Source: Sipunculus nudus
Lineage: Eukaryota; Annelida; Sipuncula; Golfingiida; Sipunculidae
Assembly (NCBI GenBank): GCA_026874595.1
Contig: CM049311.1
Coordinates: 5,803,676-5,867,675, forward strand
Direction of reading: 5' to 3'
DNA length: 64,000 bases
The notes under the pieces were generated by a model. The model was not told where the DNA came from and made no database searches. It saw nothing but the letters and a program-made list of their open reading frames with translations. Within the stretch, counting starts at the first letter, position 1. Each line of letters opens with the position of its first letter. Positions 1 through 15,085 of this stretch are shown piece after piece. The position numbers and the translations under genes are program-made.

Positions 1-1939
1 GAAGATAAGCATTATATCATGATAGTATTAATCTGAATTTCACTGTTATATATACAATGTATTGCACGCGAACATCAGTACTTAAGTTTTGGATATCGGA
101 AAATATTTTCACTTCTAGTTGAAACTGTTACTTTTAACCAAGGCCAGACAAGTATTGGTCTGCGTGCTGTGTGACTCGTTGAACCATGGATCATCAAATT
201 ATCTGACAATAACCATTAACTATGCATGAATCAGGTGTAGACTTTGTTTGATTAGGCTACCGACCTCACTTTATGCCTGCCATTAAACACTAATTACCTG
301 CGCGTTAGGTAGAACTATAATTACTACTTCTCGTGACAGAAGTGTTTGGTCACGCTTGTTGATACATGTAGCATCCCATATGTATTTAAGATATGGACGG
401 CACTATGGGAGCAAATTACATAGATGGGGGGGGGGGGGGGGGGATGGCGGGTTAATGTCGGTCCGGATATCTCGGCCCTTTCATATACCTAAACTTTTTT
501 TTTATTATTTCCAAATATTCCAAACTTAAACTTTTGCTCCCTGTTTTCGCACACAATATGAGACCGGTATTGACATAATGTTTACTTTATATATGTGGAC
601 CTATCAGGTTTGGGTTTGTGTGATGAGACCTATGCTCTTCCTCACATGGGTACACACCCTGACCCAGGTGAACTAGTGTGCCACAGACGCACATTCTTAA
701 CTTTTTCTCCATTTTTTTGCGTTTTAATCCTATCTCCCCCATCAACGCGCGTGAATATAGTTATGCTCTCGCTAAGTCATATGGGGGATGGGGATGCATG
801 ACAGTGGCCTCAATGGTTAAATGTTGACGTTATTCTCATAGAGTACACATTCCGCTCCTAAATTCTGCAGGTTTGGATTACACTATTATGTTAAGGTGGG
901 GGGTTGTTCCTTAATTTACCCTTATCCAAGGATTTTATTCTGCATCAGCTTTTAATTTTCATAAGATAGATTTCGTATAATATAAATACCACACTGATAA
1001 ACCTAGTATTCTTTTTTTTTAAATGTCGCACCCCTTAAAACTCGATCCTTCGTGGGTTTCATTGTGCGAAGCCAACTTCACTCAAAATTAAAACCTTTAC
1101 AAAGATAAGAATATTTAATAATTTGTCAAAGCGATTCTTCTTCAATGGTGATGGGTACGGATCCATAGAAAGAAATCCCCCCGGGGGGGGGGGGGGAGTG
1201 GGGGGGGGGGGGGTAAGGGCAGGTTTCAGTGCAGCAGTAGCTGGCTTCTATAGCTAATTAGGTTAATATATAACAATACATGTTAAAAAATATTACAAGT
1301 TTGAGCAAGTTTGATAAAGAGGGTATTTTTAATAAGTAGTACATCAAACATCGCTATATTTTCATTTATAACACTTAGTTCTTTTGAAGAGACCCATGCG
1401 TCTTTCCGTTCTTCTGACATGACAGTGTACGACCAGTCTATTACTGTCAGAGTGCCATTCCATACGGACCGCACTAGAAGTGTCTATGAGGATGCAAATA
1501 TCAACATCAAAGATGCAAATCGTTATGCATATTTTTTGTATTTCTGACTGCGTTAATCCAAGCTTGGCTGGCATGGGTTACTGGTTAGAAGTTACCAACT
1601 TGTACGCGATACAGGAATTGAGCCGTTACCATAGAAACGGATTTTTAGTTTGGTTTGGGATTTCACATGTATTCGCTTTTGTTAATTCATCACTGGTTTA
1701 ACACGATACCAATGCAAAAGGATGGGTGACCATTGCAGTACATCTCCCCGTATGGCTTGTACCACGACTGAAATTAGGATTACCAGTCCAATATTAATGC
1801 CTACTGAGTCGTGTACCCACGGCTTAAGAGACCCTAGATTTGAGTCTAATTGCAGTCAATAATCTGTTTGATATCAAGTATTTTTCTATTTCAGTTTAGT
1901 ATTTTCTCCATAATTTCCCAAAACTTTTCATTTTTTTAG
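1..1939. other. Upstream/intronic sequence of alpha-tubulin gene 1
   Basis: No coding feature is recognised. The stretch holds homopolymer runs: G18 at 426-443, and a C-run followed by two G-runs at 1177-1213. By analogy with gene 2 it should be at least partly intron 1 of alpha-tubulin gene 1, ending at the acceptor at 1938-1939. No convincing ATG followed by a strong GT donor is visible. The ATG at 1145 followed by GTGATG is only a weak candidate. Confidence 0.5.
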
Positions 1940-4225
<2,286 letters not shown>

Positions 4226-4233
4226 TCTCCTGC

Positions 4234-4239
4234 AATAAA
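4234..4239 (+). promoter_or_regulatory. Polyadenylation signal AATAAA, alpha-tubulin gene 1
   Basis: A canonical AATAAA begins 9 nt after the stop codon, which would give a very short 3' UTR. Further AATAAA-like sequences lie downstream (about 4510 and 4567), so a longer transcript is also possible. Confidence 0.6.
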
Positions 4240-4950
4240 TGTCTTCGAAAACAAAACGTTTGGTATGCGACCATTAGTAATGTGTTGAAGTTCTGTAACA
4301 TTCTACGAAATGTACAGAAAGACACATAAGATAACATCTGTTGCAGTTTGATTTATGCTATGCATAAACCAAACCTTTTTTTGTAAGGCAAGGGGTATTT
4401 AACCGAAGAACGAAAGACAATTAGAGCCAAGATGATGGGCCCTGCGCCATACCCAGACTGTTGTGTCACAAACTACACGCCCTTTACACGGAATTTGTTT
4501 GTATGCACAATAAAGCATCTTTCCACCTTACATAGCCATTTCTGCATTTGTTCCCCTAAAAATATTAATAAAACATGCCGTTTCTTTATAGAAGCTTTAT
4601 CCTTTCTGGGCAGTATTTGAACATGATGGTAATCGAAGAATATTTGGTAAAAGGAGTTCGCTCAGTAGTGTGAAGATGACTATACTTCTGCTGTTAGTTT
4701 AAACTTCTTTGGACATAGCTTATGAACCAACATTAAAACGAAAAACCAAGCTCGTTCAGATTGGCTTGTGTGGTGCCCCTGTGATAAATAACGTTTAAAG
4801 CATGACAAATGTTGCAATTGCTAGAGCTGCGAGAAGGCGTTTTCATAGATAAGAAGGGACCCAGGACTTTTCCTTTCAGACTGTATCTAGAAATAATGAA
4901 GTCCTATTAAAACAGCATCTTGAATATAATTTCACTGAATGTATATATAT
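4240..4950. other. 3' flank of alpha-tubulin gene 1
   Basis: AT-rich sequence. No coding sequence, RNA gene or recognisable repeat is seen. Confidence 0.4.
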
Positions 4951-4956
4951 TTTTAG

Positions 4957-6700
4957 TCCCCACGCTGTAGGAAGGATGATTATTAAAATGGTCAGTGTGT
5001 GTGCGTCCGTCAGTTCCGCTCCCTTCCCTACCAAATATATCCAAAACCCCTGCAGTTTTTTTTCACAAAATTTTAAAAACATATTATTCAGATGAGTGTC
5101 ATGTGGTTACGACCAGCAGGTGGCGCCACCTATTGTTACACTACAGTCACACTACTGACGATGAAAAAATGGTCCTATCCACGGTTTTACTTTTAAGTGA
5201 ATAAATCAGAACACCTGATCCCTCAAATCCTATGCAACAATTCCCTAGACCACGGGATTTCAAATGATCGTAGGTTGAACTTAATTTCTTTTAAAATTAC
5301 TTTTTCAAGGGACTTTTAAATTTTACAGATATAAAAAAATCTTCATTTTACATGTTTGTATATATGTTGTGAAAGCAGTCATCATATAACTCTTAAACCG
5401 CTGCAGCTTTTAACTCAGTTGTACATACATGTTCATCATGTCTTCGGGTTAGAGGGTCAAGGTCAGAGGTCATCATTTTTCATACTTTGCTGCTCAGATG
5501 CTGGTGCCTCCTTTATCAGGGGAAACATGATAATTATTCCCCCGCCTTAGGAGGTAGGAATACTAAAAGGGTCAGTGTCCATCCGTCTGTCTGTCTGTCG
5601 TGCCGTCCGTCCCGCTCAATTCTTGACCAAATATCACTAAGACCCTTGGTGCTTTCTTCACAAAATTTGACACACTCATTATGCATATGACTAACATGTG
5701 ATTTTCATCTGAAGGTGGCGCCACCTCTGTTTATCAGTTTCTGTGCTCCAAAATGATCTTTTATTACTTTTGACATATGTGTCAGTAAATAAGAATACTT
5801 GAGCCCTCAAATCATATATGCAAGGGTTCCTTGGAGCAAGGAAATTCAATGAAAACTTAATTGAACAGAATTAATTTTAGACTTCTGTTTCCACCGGAGT
5901 TCAAATTTTGCTGATTGCTAAAATTTCTGATTTTTTTTCAGTCCGTCTGTTCAGCCCACATTCCTTTAAGACCCTACCTGCTTTCTTCTCCAAATTTTAC
6001 ACACTCCGCACGTGACTGACATGTAATTATCACCTGCAGGTGGCGCCACCTCAGTTTAACGACTTTCTGCAATCCAAAATAGTCTTTACCACTTTCGTTC
6101 AGATAACTCAGTAAATAAGATTACTTTTGCCTTCAAACCATATCCCAGGATTACTTGGAGCTATACGAATTCAATGAATACTATATTGAGAGAATTATTA
6201 GATAGATATATATCCCATACATAAGACAGGTGACGCCGCTGATCAGATTAGTATTTACACACCTGCTCTTCGTTTGGTTGCTTCCATTACACAAGACACC
6301 TTTGGATCCTGAATTGTCCCATTTGAGCCAATCCAAAAGAAAGTATGTCACAAAAATACCCACATTTGAGTAATGCATAGGGGGGGGGGGGGGTTCTATG
6401 TGTGCCCCTAGGCCTTTGTATTTCTAGTTCAAATTGCAACAGTTGAACATGGAATGAAATCAAAATAATAATAATACTTTGTCACTTATCTTGGGGGAAA
6501 ACCAGGAAATCATTATTTCAGCCCAGAGAAAGGTCAGTATAGGTGGCGCCACCAAAAGCTTATTTTATCACAATGAATTGATCAAAAGGCACATGATAAC
6601 GAGTTGAAGCGGCTGTTGGGATATTTGGATGTAGACGCCGGACGGTAGACAACGGCCATGGGACGGCGGACGGTGCGCCATATTAATAGTTAACAAAGTG
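4957..6700. repeat. Repeat family F: diverged units with GGTGGCGCCACC
   Basis: Three to four diverged units of one dispersed repeat. Units start with a CCCC-GG-type inverted end followed by a GTCCGTC/GTCTGTC-rich tract (about 4990-5025, 5575-5610 and 5940). They continue with a shared stretch about coding-like phrases 'ACCAAATAT...TTCTTCACAAAATTT', then the palindrome GGTGGCGCCACC at 5119, 5714, 6039 and 6542. Near 6630-6680 there is a GACGG-rich tail. No protein-coding capacity is seen, so this looks like a non-autonomous element or a tandemly duplicated remnant. Confidence 0.7.
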
Positions 6701-7216
6701 GAGTGAACTGTTGATCTAATAAACACAAAGTCAAAATCACTGCAATATTAGTGTTGATATAGCTGCAGTTGTTTCTTAGATATTTGGCAAAGATGATGGC
6801 ACATGGGTGGACATTCTAAAGATATTCTGAAATTGAACTCTGGAAATTTATCTTTAATTGCATGAAGATCCTTTTAAATGTATGGGATCACTTTTCATTT
6901 AAACCCCTTGCCACAGCATTGTAGTTTTCTCGCTTTTTCCTTCTGCATGCAACCCAGAACTTCTGCAACCGACCTTTACGGTATTCCTCTATTTCTAAAA
7001 AAATAGGACTTGACAATCAGCAGTTGTATTGGATTAACTTTAAATCATTTTAAGACATGTATTTCACATGTGTATACACAATACACACCAACAGGTAGAT
7101 GATGTTTCAGTTGGCTGGACAGACGCCTTGCACACATCACTGCCCAAACAGTGGCACGCAAATTTTTCTGTCGCCTTTGATAGCGTGTCCAGTGAGCACT
7201 AACCCGAAAATGTGAC
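6701..7216. other. Intergenic, nothing recognised
   Basis: No gene or repeat could be supported between repeat family F and the tRNA gene. Confidence 0.4.
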
Positions 7217-7289
7217 GGCCGCGTGGCCTAATGGATAAGGCGTCTGACTTCGGATCAGAAGATTGCGAGTTCGAGTCTCGTCGCGGTCG
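7217..7289 (+). tRNA. tRNA-Arg, anticodon TCG
   Basis: A 73-nt intronless cloverleaf. The acceptor stem pairs GGCCGCG (7217-7223) with CGCGGTC (7282-7288), including one G-U pair, and the discriminator base is G7289. The D-arm and A-box are TGGCCTAATGG. The anticodon stem CTGA/TCAG encloses the anticodon TCG at 7250-7252, and the T-arm is GCGAG-TTCGAGT-CTCGT with one G-U pair. No CCA is encoded, as expected for a eukaryote. A TTTT run at 7298-7301 is a likely Pol III terminator. It reads CGA (and CGG by wobble) Arg codons. All stems pair, so it looks functional rather than a SINE relic. Confidence 0.95.
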
Positions 7290-7301
7290 AAAAGCACTTT
7301 T

Positions 7302-8763
7302 GAAACTCACAGCTTAAATAATGAAAATTACCCACGATCCATTGGGTATGGGGATATCTATATGCTAATTGTGTCAAGTTTGCAAAGTATATATGTACAT
7401 ATAAATTAACACGTACATAGAGGCGAAATGTGTAATTAAGCATTCCATATTAAAACATTACTTTTCGCTATGTTATATAAAATATTATATTTAAACTTTT
7501 TTTTAGCTTTTTGGTTATATATAATCATTATGTTAGTTATATACATACATAAATATAACATCAATAAAAATTTGGGTCGATGCAAGACAATTTCTGTACG
7601 TGCCATTGTTGGTTGGTGCAACTCCCCGGGGACTGGAAACAAGGGATGCATGCTTATTAATTTCCACTCTCGAATGGTAAAGGATGGTGCAGTGTGAGCA
7701 TATATATATATATATATGATATATTATGGTATTAAACATAAATTTAAAATATTACAGGGTAAACCCTTGCAGTTAAATTACATTCATATTTGTGACCAAT
7801 TTTTTTTTCAAGACAAATACAATTTTCTGTAAATACTTTAAATTTGTTGATTAGTTGGTTTATTAAAGTTATAGATTTGTGTATTAAGCATGAGAATAAG
7901 TTGCTCAACTAGGGCGAGAAATGTTATGACAACACTTGTTTCCTGGCTCAGTCTTTATCAGTAGGTGGTTATAGCGCCTCATCAGTATTTAAGGCCAGTC
8001 TAGAGTTTGCGTCTCCATTTGCTGAGACCTGTGCTGTCAGGTCTTGGCTCAGCGCACAGGTAAAGACTAGTCAGTTGCACAGGACCAGCACCCACTTCTC
8101 TGGTTGATTAGTTCAAGAATTTATCCCACTACTGATTTTATCCAGACCAATTTGAATGACATGACTGTAGTGTCAAAATAGGTGAAAATGTGTCTAAAGT
8201 CATAGAAAAACCAGTACTACAAAAAATTTAGGATGCAGGTGAGATTAATGATAAATCATAAGACTGTTGTCACCAATTTGGGCATTAAAGGTTAGACAAA
8301 TAACAATCTTCTATAATATTCATTCATGCCATCCTATATAGGGCTGATGTAAATGACTTTCTAAACTTATAAACATTTACCTTCAATATGATATATCAGG
8401 TATGGAAACAAGCATTCTTTATTTTCAGTTCCCAGGGAGAGTGGAAATAAGCATCCCTTATTTCACTGTATTGCTAAAAATGTCTCCCAGCAAGGTTTAA
8501 AATCTGCCTGTATAAATTCCTGTATATATCATGAAGTGCCACCTACTGACGGATAACGATATTAAGTTTCTATGACTGTACGTCACACCATTCCTCAAAG
8601 GGGACGCTTTGGTGAACAAACTGTTCTGCATGTTCTGACATCAAATGAGACCCTTCGGACAGGTCCCTCTTAAATCCTCTTCATATTTACCAGGGCCTAA
8701 ATACATACGTTTTATGAATTTGCAAAAGATGGACTCGTGTTATCGTTGATCAATCTAATATAA
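7302..8763. other. Intergenic AT-rich sequence
   Basis: A short (TA)n tract lies at about 7698-7718. No coding sequence or known repeat is recognised in the rest. Confidence 0.4.
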
Positions 8764-8782
8764 TTCACGTGTAAACAAAATT

Positions 8783-8784
<2 letters not shown>

Positions 8785-8838
<54 letters not shown>

Positions 8839-8841
8839 ATA

Positions 8842-8877
<36 letters not shown>
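8785..8877. repeat. (TA)n then (ATT)n microsatellite
   Basis: An almost pure TA tract (about 8785-8843) passes directly into an ATT trinucleotide tract (about 8844-8877). Confidence 0.9.
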
Positions 8878-8878
<1 letters not shown>

Positions 8879-9470
8879 TTCATTTGCTATATAGTTTTGC
8901 AAATTTATGGTTTTATTAAATTCATTTCATTATTTCGGGGACAAATCTGGTCCCTTATTAAGGCTGTACACCCTGAGAATGTGGCTCTAACGCCCTCTGC
9001 AGAGAGTCGCTTATTAAGGGAAGAAGAGAATATATCACGTGGAAAATAATAATGTATTCACGTCAGTAGATATATGTACCATGACAGGGCAAACCAACAT
9101 CCGGCGAGCCCTCATTTTTTCGGGGACCATCGGGGAATTTCCAATGGAACATTTGTTTGGCCCTCTTTTCGACAACTCCTAAAAAATATTACCGGTATGT
9201 CAAACCTGTTTCACTGATATTTGGTTTTATATGTAAGGTAACACAGGGAAAAAATTAGGGACTGAAATGTGAATCTCCTTTTCTCAAAACTGTGCCCCGA
9301 CCTCCCAGGAAGCCAGAATGACCCTTCAAATCAGTCTCAAACAGGTGGCAAGTGGAATGAGTTTGAACGAATGTCTAATGACCAGTGTGTAAGATTTGGA
9401 AAAACAAAGCTTGAAGAATGTACCGATATCAAGAAATATATTCCTGTCAGAGCCATCAGTGATCGTATCG
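8878..9470. other. Intergenic, nothing recognised
   Basis: No coding exon or repeat could be supported here. Confidence 0.35.
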
Positions 9471-12090
9471 TTCCTCTTACACCAGTGACCGTATCGTGCC
9501 TTTCACATCGATGATCATATCTAACCTCATATCAATGAACGTAATGGACCTCTTATACTAGTGACCGTTTCGTGCCTTTCACATCGATGATCATATCTAA
9601 CCTCATATCAATGAACGTAATGGACCTCTTATACTAGTGACCGTTTCGTGCCTTTCACATCGATGATCATATCTAACCTCATATCAATGAACGTAATGGA
9701 CCTCTTATACTAGTGACCGTATCGTGCCTTCCACATCGATGATCATATCTAACCTCATATCAATGAACGTAATGGACCTCTTATACTAGTGACCGTATCG
9801 TGCCTTCCACATCGATGATCATATCTAACCTCATATCAATGAACGTAATGGACCTCTTATACTAGTGACCGTTTCGTGCCTTTCACGTCGGTGACTGTAT
9901 CGTATCTTTCACATCGGTGATCCTATCGAACCTCACACCAATGCCTTAAACATCCGGGATCGTATCGTGTCTTTAACATCGGGGATCGCATCGTGCCTTT
10001 AACATCGGGGATCGCATCGTGCTTTCACATCGGTGATCGTATCGTGCCAACCATATCGGTGATAGTATCGTGCCTCTAACATCGGGGATATCATTGTGCC
10101 CTTAACATCGGGGATCGCATCGTGCCTACCATACTGGTGATAGTATCGTGCCTTTAACATCGGGATCGCATCGTGCCTTTCACATCGGTTATAGTATTGT
10201 GCCTTTCACATCGGTAATTATATTATGCCTTTCACACCGGTGATTGTATCATGCCTTTAACATCGGGGATCGCATCGTACCTTTCACATCGGTGATAGTA
10301 TCGTGCCTTTCACATCGGTGATCATATCGTGCCTTTAACATGGGGGATCGCATAGTGGCTTTAGCATCGGGGATCGCATCGTGCCTTTCACATCAGTGAT
10401 CGTATCGTGCCAACCATATCGGTGATAGTATCGTGCCTTTTACATCGGGGATCGCATCGTGCCTTTATCATCGGGGATCGCATCGTGCCCTTTACATTGA
10501 TGATCGTATCGTGCCTACCATATCGGTGACAGTATCGTGCCTTTAACGTCGGGGATCGCATCGTGCCTTTCACATCGGTGTTCGTATCGTGCCAACCATA
10601 TCGGTGATAGTATCGTCCCTTTAACATCGGGGATCGCATCGTGCCTTTCACATCGGTGTTCGTATCGTGCCTACCATATCGGTGATAGTATCGTCCCTTT
10701 AACATCGGGGATCGCATCGTGCCTTTAACATTGGGGATTGCATCATGCTATTACACGGGGATCGCATCGTGCCCTTTACATTGATGATCGTATCGTGCCT
10801 ACCATATCGGTGATAGTATCGTGCCTTTAACATCGTAGATCGCATCGTGCCTACCATACTGGGATAGTATCGTGCCTTTTACATCGGTTATAGTATTGTG
10901 CCTTTCACATCGGTGATCATATTGTGCCTTTCACACCGGTGATTGTATCATGCCTTTAACATCGGGGATCGCATGGTGCCTTTCACATCGGTGATCATAT
11001 CGTGCCTTTAACATGGGGGATCGCATCGTGCCTTTAGCATCGGAGATCGCATCATGCCTTTCATATCAGTGATCGTATCGTGCCAACCATATCGGTGATA
11101 GTATCGTGCCTACCATATCGGTGATAGTATCGTGCCTTTAACATCGGGGATCGCATCGTACCTTTCACATCGGTGATAGTATCGTGCCAATCATATCGGT
11201 GATAGTATCGTCCCTTTAACATCGGGGATCGCATCGTGTCTTTAACATTGGCGATCGTACCGTGCCTTTAACATTGGCGATCGTGTCGTGCCATTTACAA
11301 CAATAAATATCGTGCCATTAAATTCGGTGATCGTATCGTGCCTGTTACATCAGTTATCGTATCGTGCCTTTTACATAGGGGATCGTATCGTCCCTTTTAC
11401 ATCGATGATCGTATCGTGTCTTTCACATCGATGATCATATCGTACCTCTCACACCAGTGATGATATATATATATTTTTACTTTGTAAGAATGGTCTTACA
11501 ATGTCTTTCATATAGATGTTCTTATTGTGCCATTCACATCGGCGACCGTATCGTGCCTTTTACATAGGCGACCGTATCGTGTCTTTTACATTGGCGATCG
11601 TACCGTGCCTTTAACATTGGCGATCGTGTCGTGCCATTCACATCAGTAAACATATCGTGCCATTAGATTCGGTGATTGTGTCGTGCCTGTTACACCAGTT
11701 ATCGTATCGTGCCCTTTACATAGGGAATCGTATCGTGCCTTTACATCATTTATCGTATCGTACACTTTAAATGGGTGATCATATCATACCTCTTTCATCA
11801 ATTCTCGTATCGTGCCCTTTACATAGGTAGTCCGATCATACCTTTTACATCAAGGATCGTATCGTGCCCTTTACATATGTGATCGTATCATATCTTTTAC
11901 ATCAGTTATCGTATCGTGTCCTTTATATAGGTGATCGTATCATACCTTTTACATCAAGGATCGTATCGTGCCCTTTATGTCGGTGATCGTATCGTGCTTT
12001 TCACATTGATTATCGTATTGTGTCTTTCACATCAGTAATCGACTAAAGGTATTTTGCCTATTACGTCGGCGATTCTATTGTAACTCTCAG
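9471..12090. repeat. 26-bp satellite array with a 76-bp higher-order segment
   Basis: About 2.6 kb of degenerate tandem repeats with a basic period of 26 bp. The common core is ATCGTGCCTTTAACATCGG or ATCGTGCCTTTCACATCGG, followed by GGATCGC or TGATCGT. Near the left end a 76-bp higher-order unit (three monomers, about 2 nt short) is repeated about five times, with ACTAGTGACCG starting at 9557, 9633, 9709, 9785 and 9861. Monomers become more diverged from 11.4 to 12.1 kb, including a short ATATAT interruption near 11465. The open frames across the array are a by-product of three monomers equalling 78 bp and are not genes. Confidence 0.92.
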
Positions 12091-13470
12091 GCCCTCACAC
12101 CGGCAATCTTGAAGAAGCGCTCCCATCGATGACAAATATTAATATAATACAAATTATTATTATAAAATATAATATGAAAATATATTAATCATTCCCTCGA
12201 ACAAGATTTTAAAGGCTCATACATATTACAGTAAGCAGATTTTACAATTTTATCATAGTGATTATGGTTTATATGTTATGATAGTTTAAATGTTTGAAAT
12301 AGCATCGCAGTCCATATTGTTGCCACTGAAGAAGTCGTAAGTCTGATAATTGTTACATCTATTAATATGCTTTAGCTTTTTATGGTTTAAACGGGTTTGA
12401 GATTTTAACCGGTTTGGGATGTGATTCATTTCGCCAGAACATTTTCTTCTTTATGTTATACATTCACTGTAATACCGTAGTGAGGACCACAACAGGGGTT
12501 GCAGCTTATCAGCATCCATTTAAATCCTTGCGTCACTGCCTTTTCCCTTTGAAAGTTCTCATTCAATATGGCTTTCCAGTTTGAGGTTTCCAGCACATAT
12601 ACGTGGACTGCAAATTTGATATGGAGCTTTCAAATCTTAGTGAAACACATGAGCCAGTCCTCCTTGTTCAAATACATTCCTTAAATAGCGCCATCTGGTA
12701 CTTTCCCGGAGAACTATCTGTGCTAATTTGCAGATCTGGCTCTCAATTCATGCCATTTCATAACACCAGAATGACCAAACAGTTATATTTAGATACGTGT
12801 ACGTGTACCTGGCATGTGATAATCTTAATCTGGTATCGTCATAAAGTTATAATCCATATTTTTTATTCTGTTATCGTAAAAATCATAGACCCTGCTTTAT
12901 ACACACATTGTGTACTGTTTTTAATTAAACGGTAAGATTCAATATGTTTATATATCAATCAACAATATATTTCCCAAATATAAGGCGAGGAGAATGAAGG
13001 TTCGTTGTCATAGTCAATATTTCTCGTTGGGGATGGGTACGGGGGGGGGGGATCCCTATTGTGAGATTCTGACGGCCACTCACCTCAGAACTGGTAGCAC
13101 GTTTTTAAAACTTTCTTCGAACATTGAAATACCGGTGCTGAAGTGTATACATTGAAATTGCCGGTGTACACAAGCCGTACGTATTGAAGATAACCACGGA
13201 AGTCCTTGAGTCCGAAGCACTCGGTGCTCGACCGTGATCTGAACAGTCGGGCAGGTGACCTGCATGGCGTACGAGACTGGACCGTTTTGCTTACACTAAA
13301 TGGCCAACATTCCCAGGTTCATTCGTGCATATGTGACTGCAGAGTTGTGAATACTCCTGGAAATCCTTCCTTGATGCAGTCATACACCAAAATCAAATCG
13401 TTTCTTTGATGACTCATTCCCGAGTTGCCCTGAAAATATCATTGGATTCCGTCTATGACTGCGTGAGTTA
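12091..13470. other. Intergenic, no gene recognised
   Basis: An open frame of 110 codons at 12603-12935 (+) has no recognisable domain and ordinary AT-rich composition, so it is not called. A G-run lies at about 13040-13048. Confidence 0.4.
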
Positions 13471-13479
13471 TGTTGTGAA

Positions 13480-13503
13480 CACACACACACAAACAAACAC
13501 ACG
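13480..13503. repeat. Short (AC)n microsatellite
   Basis: ACACACACAC followed by imperfect CAAACAAACACAC. Confidence 0.7.
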
Positions 13504-13714
13504 AACGTAAATGAATGCATGCCCTCCTAGCGGAGACAATAACAAGTCTACAAGCAAGATGTCAAAACCTAAAGAAGCTAAAACACCCCACGTGAACGGC
13601 GAAAGTCATGGTTCAAAATCATGTAGAAGGAAACTTTTAATTTCTCCAACCAATGTGGCAAACTTATTCTTTTCATAAGAAACATATATGAAAATTATAT
13701 AGTTAGCAGTGATG

Positions 13715-14783
13715 TATACTATTTGAGTCTGGACTAAGACTCTAGTCCGATCTCGAGTCATTTTTTTAGGGACTTGGACTTGTACTTGAACTCGGATCTG
13801 AGGACTCGAGATTTCAGGCCAAGTTCGTCTCGAGTCCAATAGGAAAAAATGGCTCTGTCACATACAGTTGGAAATTTTGATTGGTGAACACACTATAGAG
13901 AAACATATGTGAACAACTGACAGAATATTGTTACGGAACCTAATAATAACAGAGCACGTAATCGTGACGAGCATAAATTTTTGTTATGTAGATAAAAAAA
14001 ATCAGATTCCGCAATACTAGACAGGCAGCGTGAAATGTTTAGGGGAGTGATTAAGGAAATCAGTGGTTTTTGTTATTAAATAATTATAATTTATTCCTAG
14101 AACAATCAAAACATTACAATCCACTAAATAAATACAATTATACAGTATTTAAGACATAACAATAATAAAAATGTACATCACCAGAGTCCGGATCTTAGGC
14201 TTTTATTTCTGGATACCACAACTGTCACAGTCCAACAAGAGTCTTTAGGCACAAATAATCCACATGAACAGTTCAAGTAAATCTTCCCGGTGAATAGTCC
14301 AACTAAATCTCGAAGACAATCTGTAATTCAGAAATGAAGTTCACGTAAAATCCCAAAAGCAAACTGAAGACAATCTGTATAAAATCTGTATAAAGTCTGT
14401 ATAAAGTCCGTAGAATATCTTTAAATATGCAATTATGGGAGTAGGTCCCAAGACTGACGAGAAAGTCGCACCTTTTCGTGCCCGCTGGTATTTTTCTTCC
14501 TGTCGGCTCTAAACACAGCCCATATTTATGTTTTTTACCCGAAGTCCAGAAACTTCTAGGCACGAACAGTTCCAAAGAACAGACTCGAAGCTTTTAGAAC
14601 ACAACGAACGCGCTGTGTATTTACACTCTGCGAACAATCCAGAGTTCAACAAGTGCGGTTCCCATAGGAACGCACAGAGCTAGCGCCTATATATAACACG
14701 AATCAGAATGTCAAGCACATGTTAAGGTATGTAAAATACTGCGCATAATAAACAAATACATGTAACAATATAAAAAATCAAGA

Positions 14784-14832
<49 letters not shown>

Positions 14833-15085
14833 AAGCTCTCTCTAGTGCTTCATACCGAGAGCTTAATGTATAAAATTTAAACATAAAATAAGAAAAATAT
14901 TTATATCATAACAAAATATACATAGTTATCTCGAATAACCATTTTAAAGTGTTTTAAATACATGTAAAGATATTTATAGGACCTAGACTTGGACTCAAGC
15001 TCTGAAATGATCGGACTCAAAGACAGTAAACTTGAACTTAAATAACTCGGACGTGGACTAGAGCTGTTTGGCCTCGACTACAACA
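13715..15085. repeat. Repeat remnant bounded by GACTCGAG-type tracts
   Basis: Both edges (13722-13835 and 14985-15085) consist of degenerate GACTCGAGTC/GACTTGGACT tracts, the right edge oriented opposite to much of the left. Between them is AT-rich sequence plus a region at 14185-14600 with repeated GTCCAACA/AGTCCAACTAA and TCTGTATAAAGT phrases, and a (TA)n(CA)n tract at 14786-14832. This layout suggests a mobile-element remnant, but no transposase or reverse transcriptase is visible and the family is not identified. Confidence 0.45.

Noticed and set aside
10388-10717. Minus-strand open frame of 109 codons with a 26-residue internal repeat (MRSPMLKGRYYHRYGRHD...)
   Set aside because: It lies wholly in the 26-bp satellite. 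Three monomers make 78 bp, which produces a repeating open frame by arithmetic. Neighbouring monomers break it.
12603-12935. 110-codon open frame (+)
   Set aside because: AT-rich, no domain, no splice-site or codon-use support.
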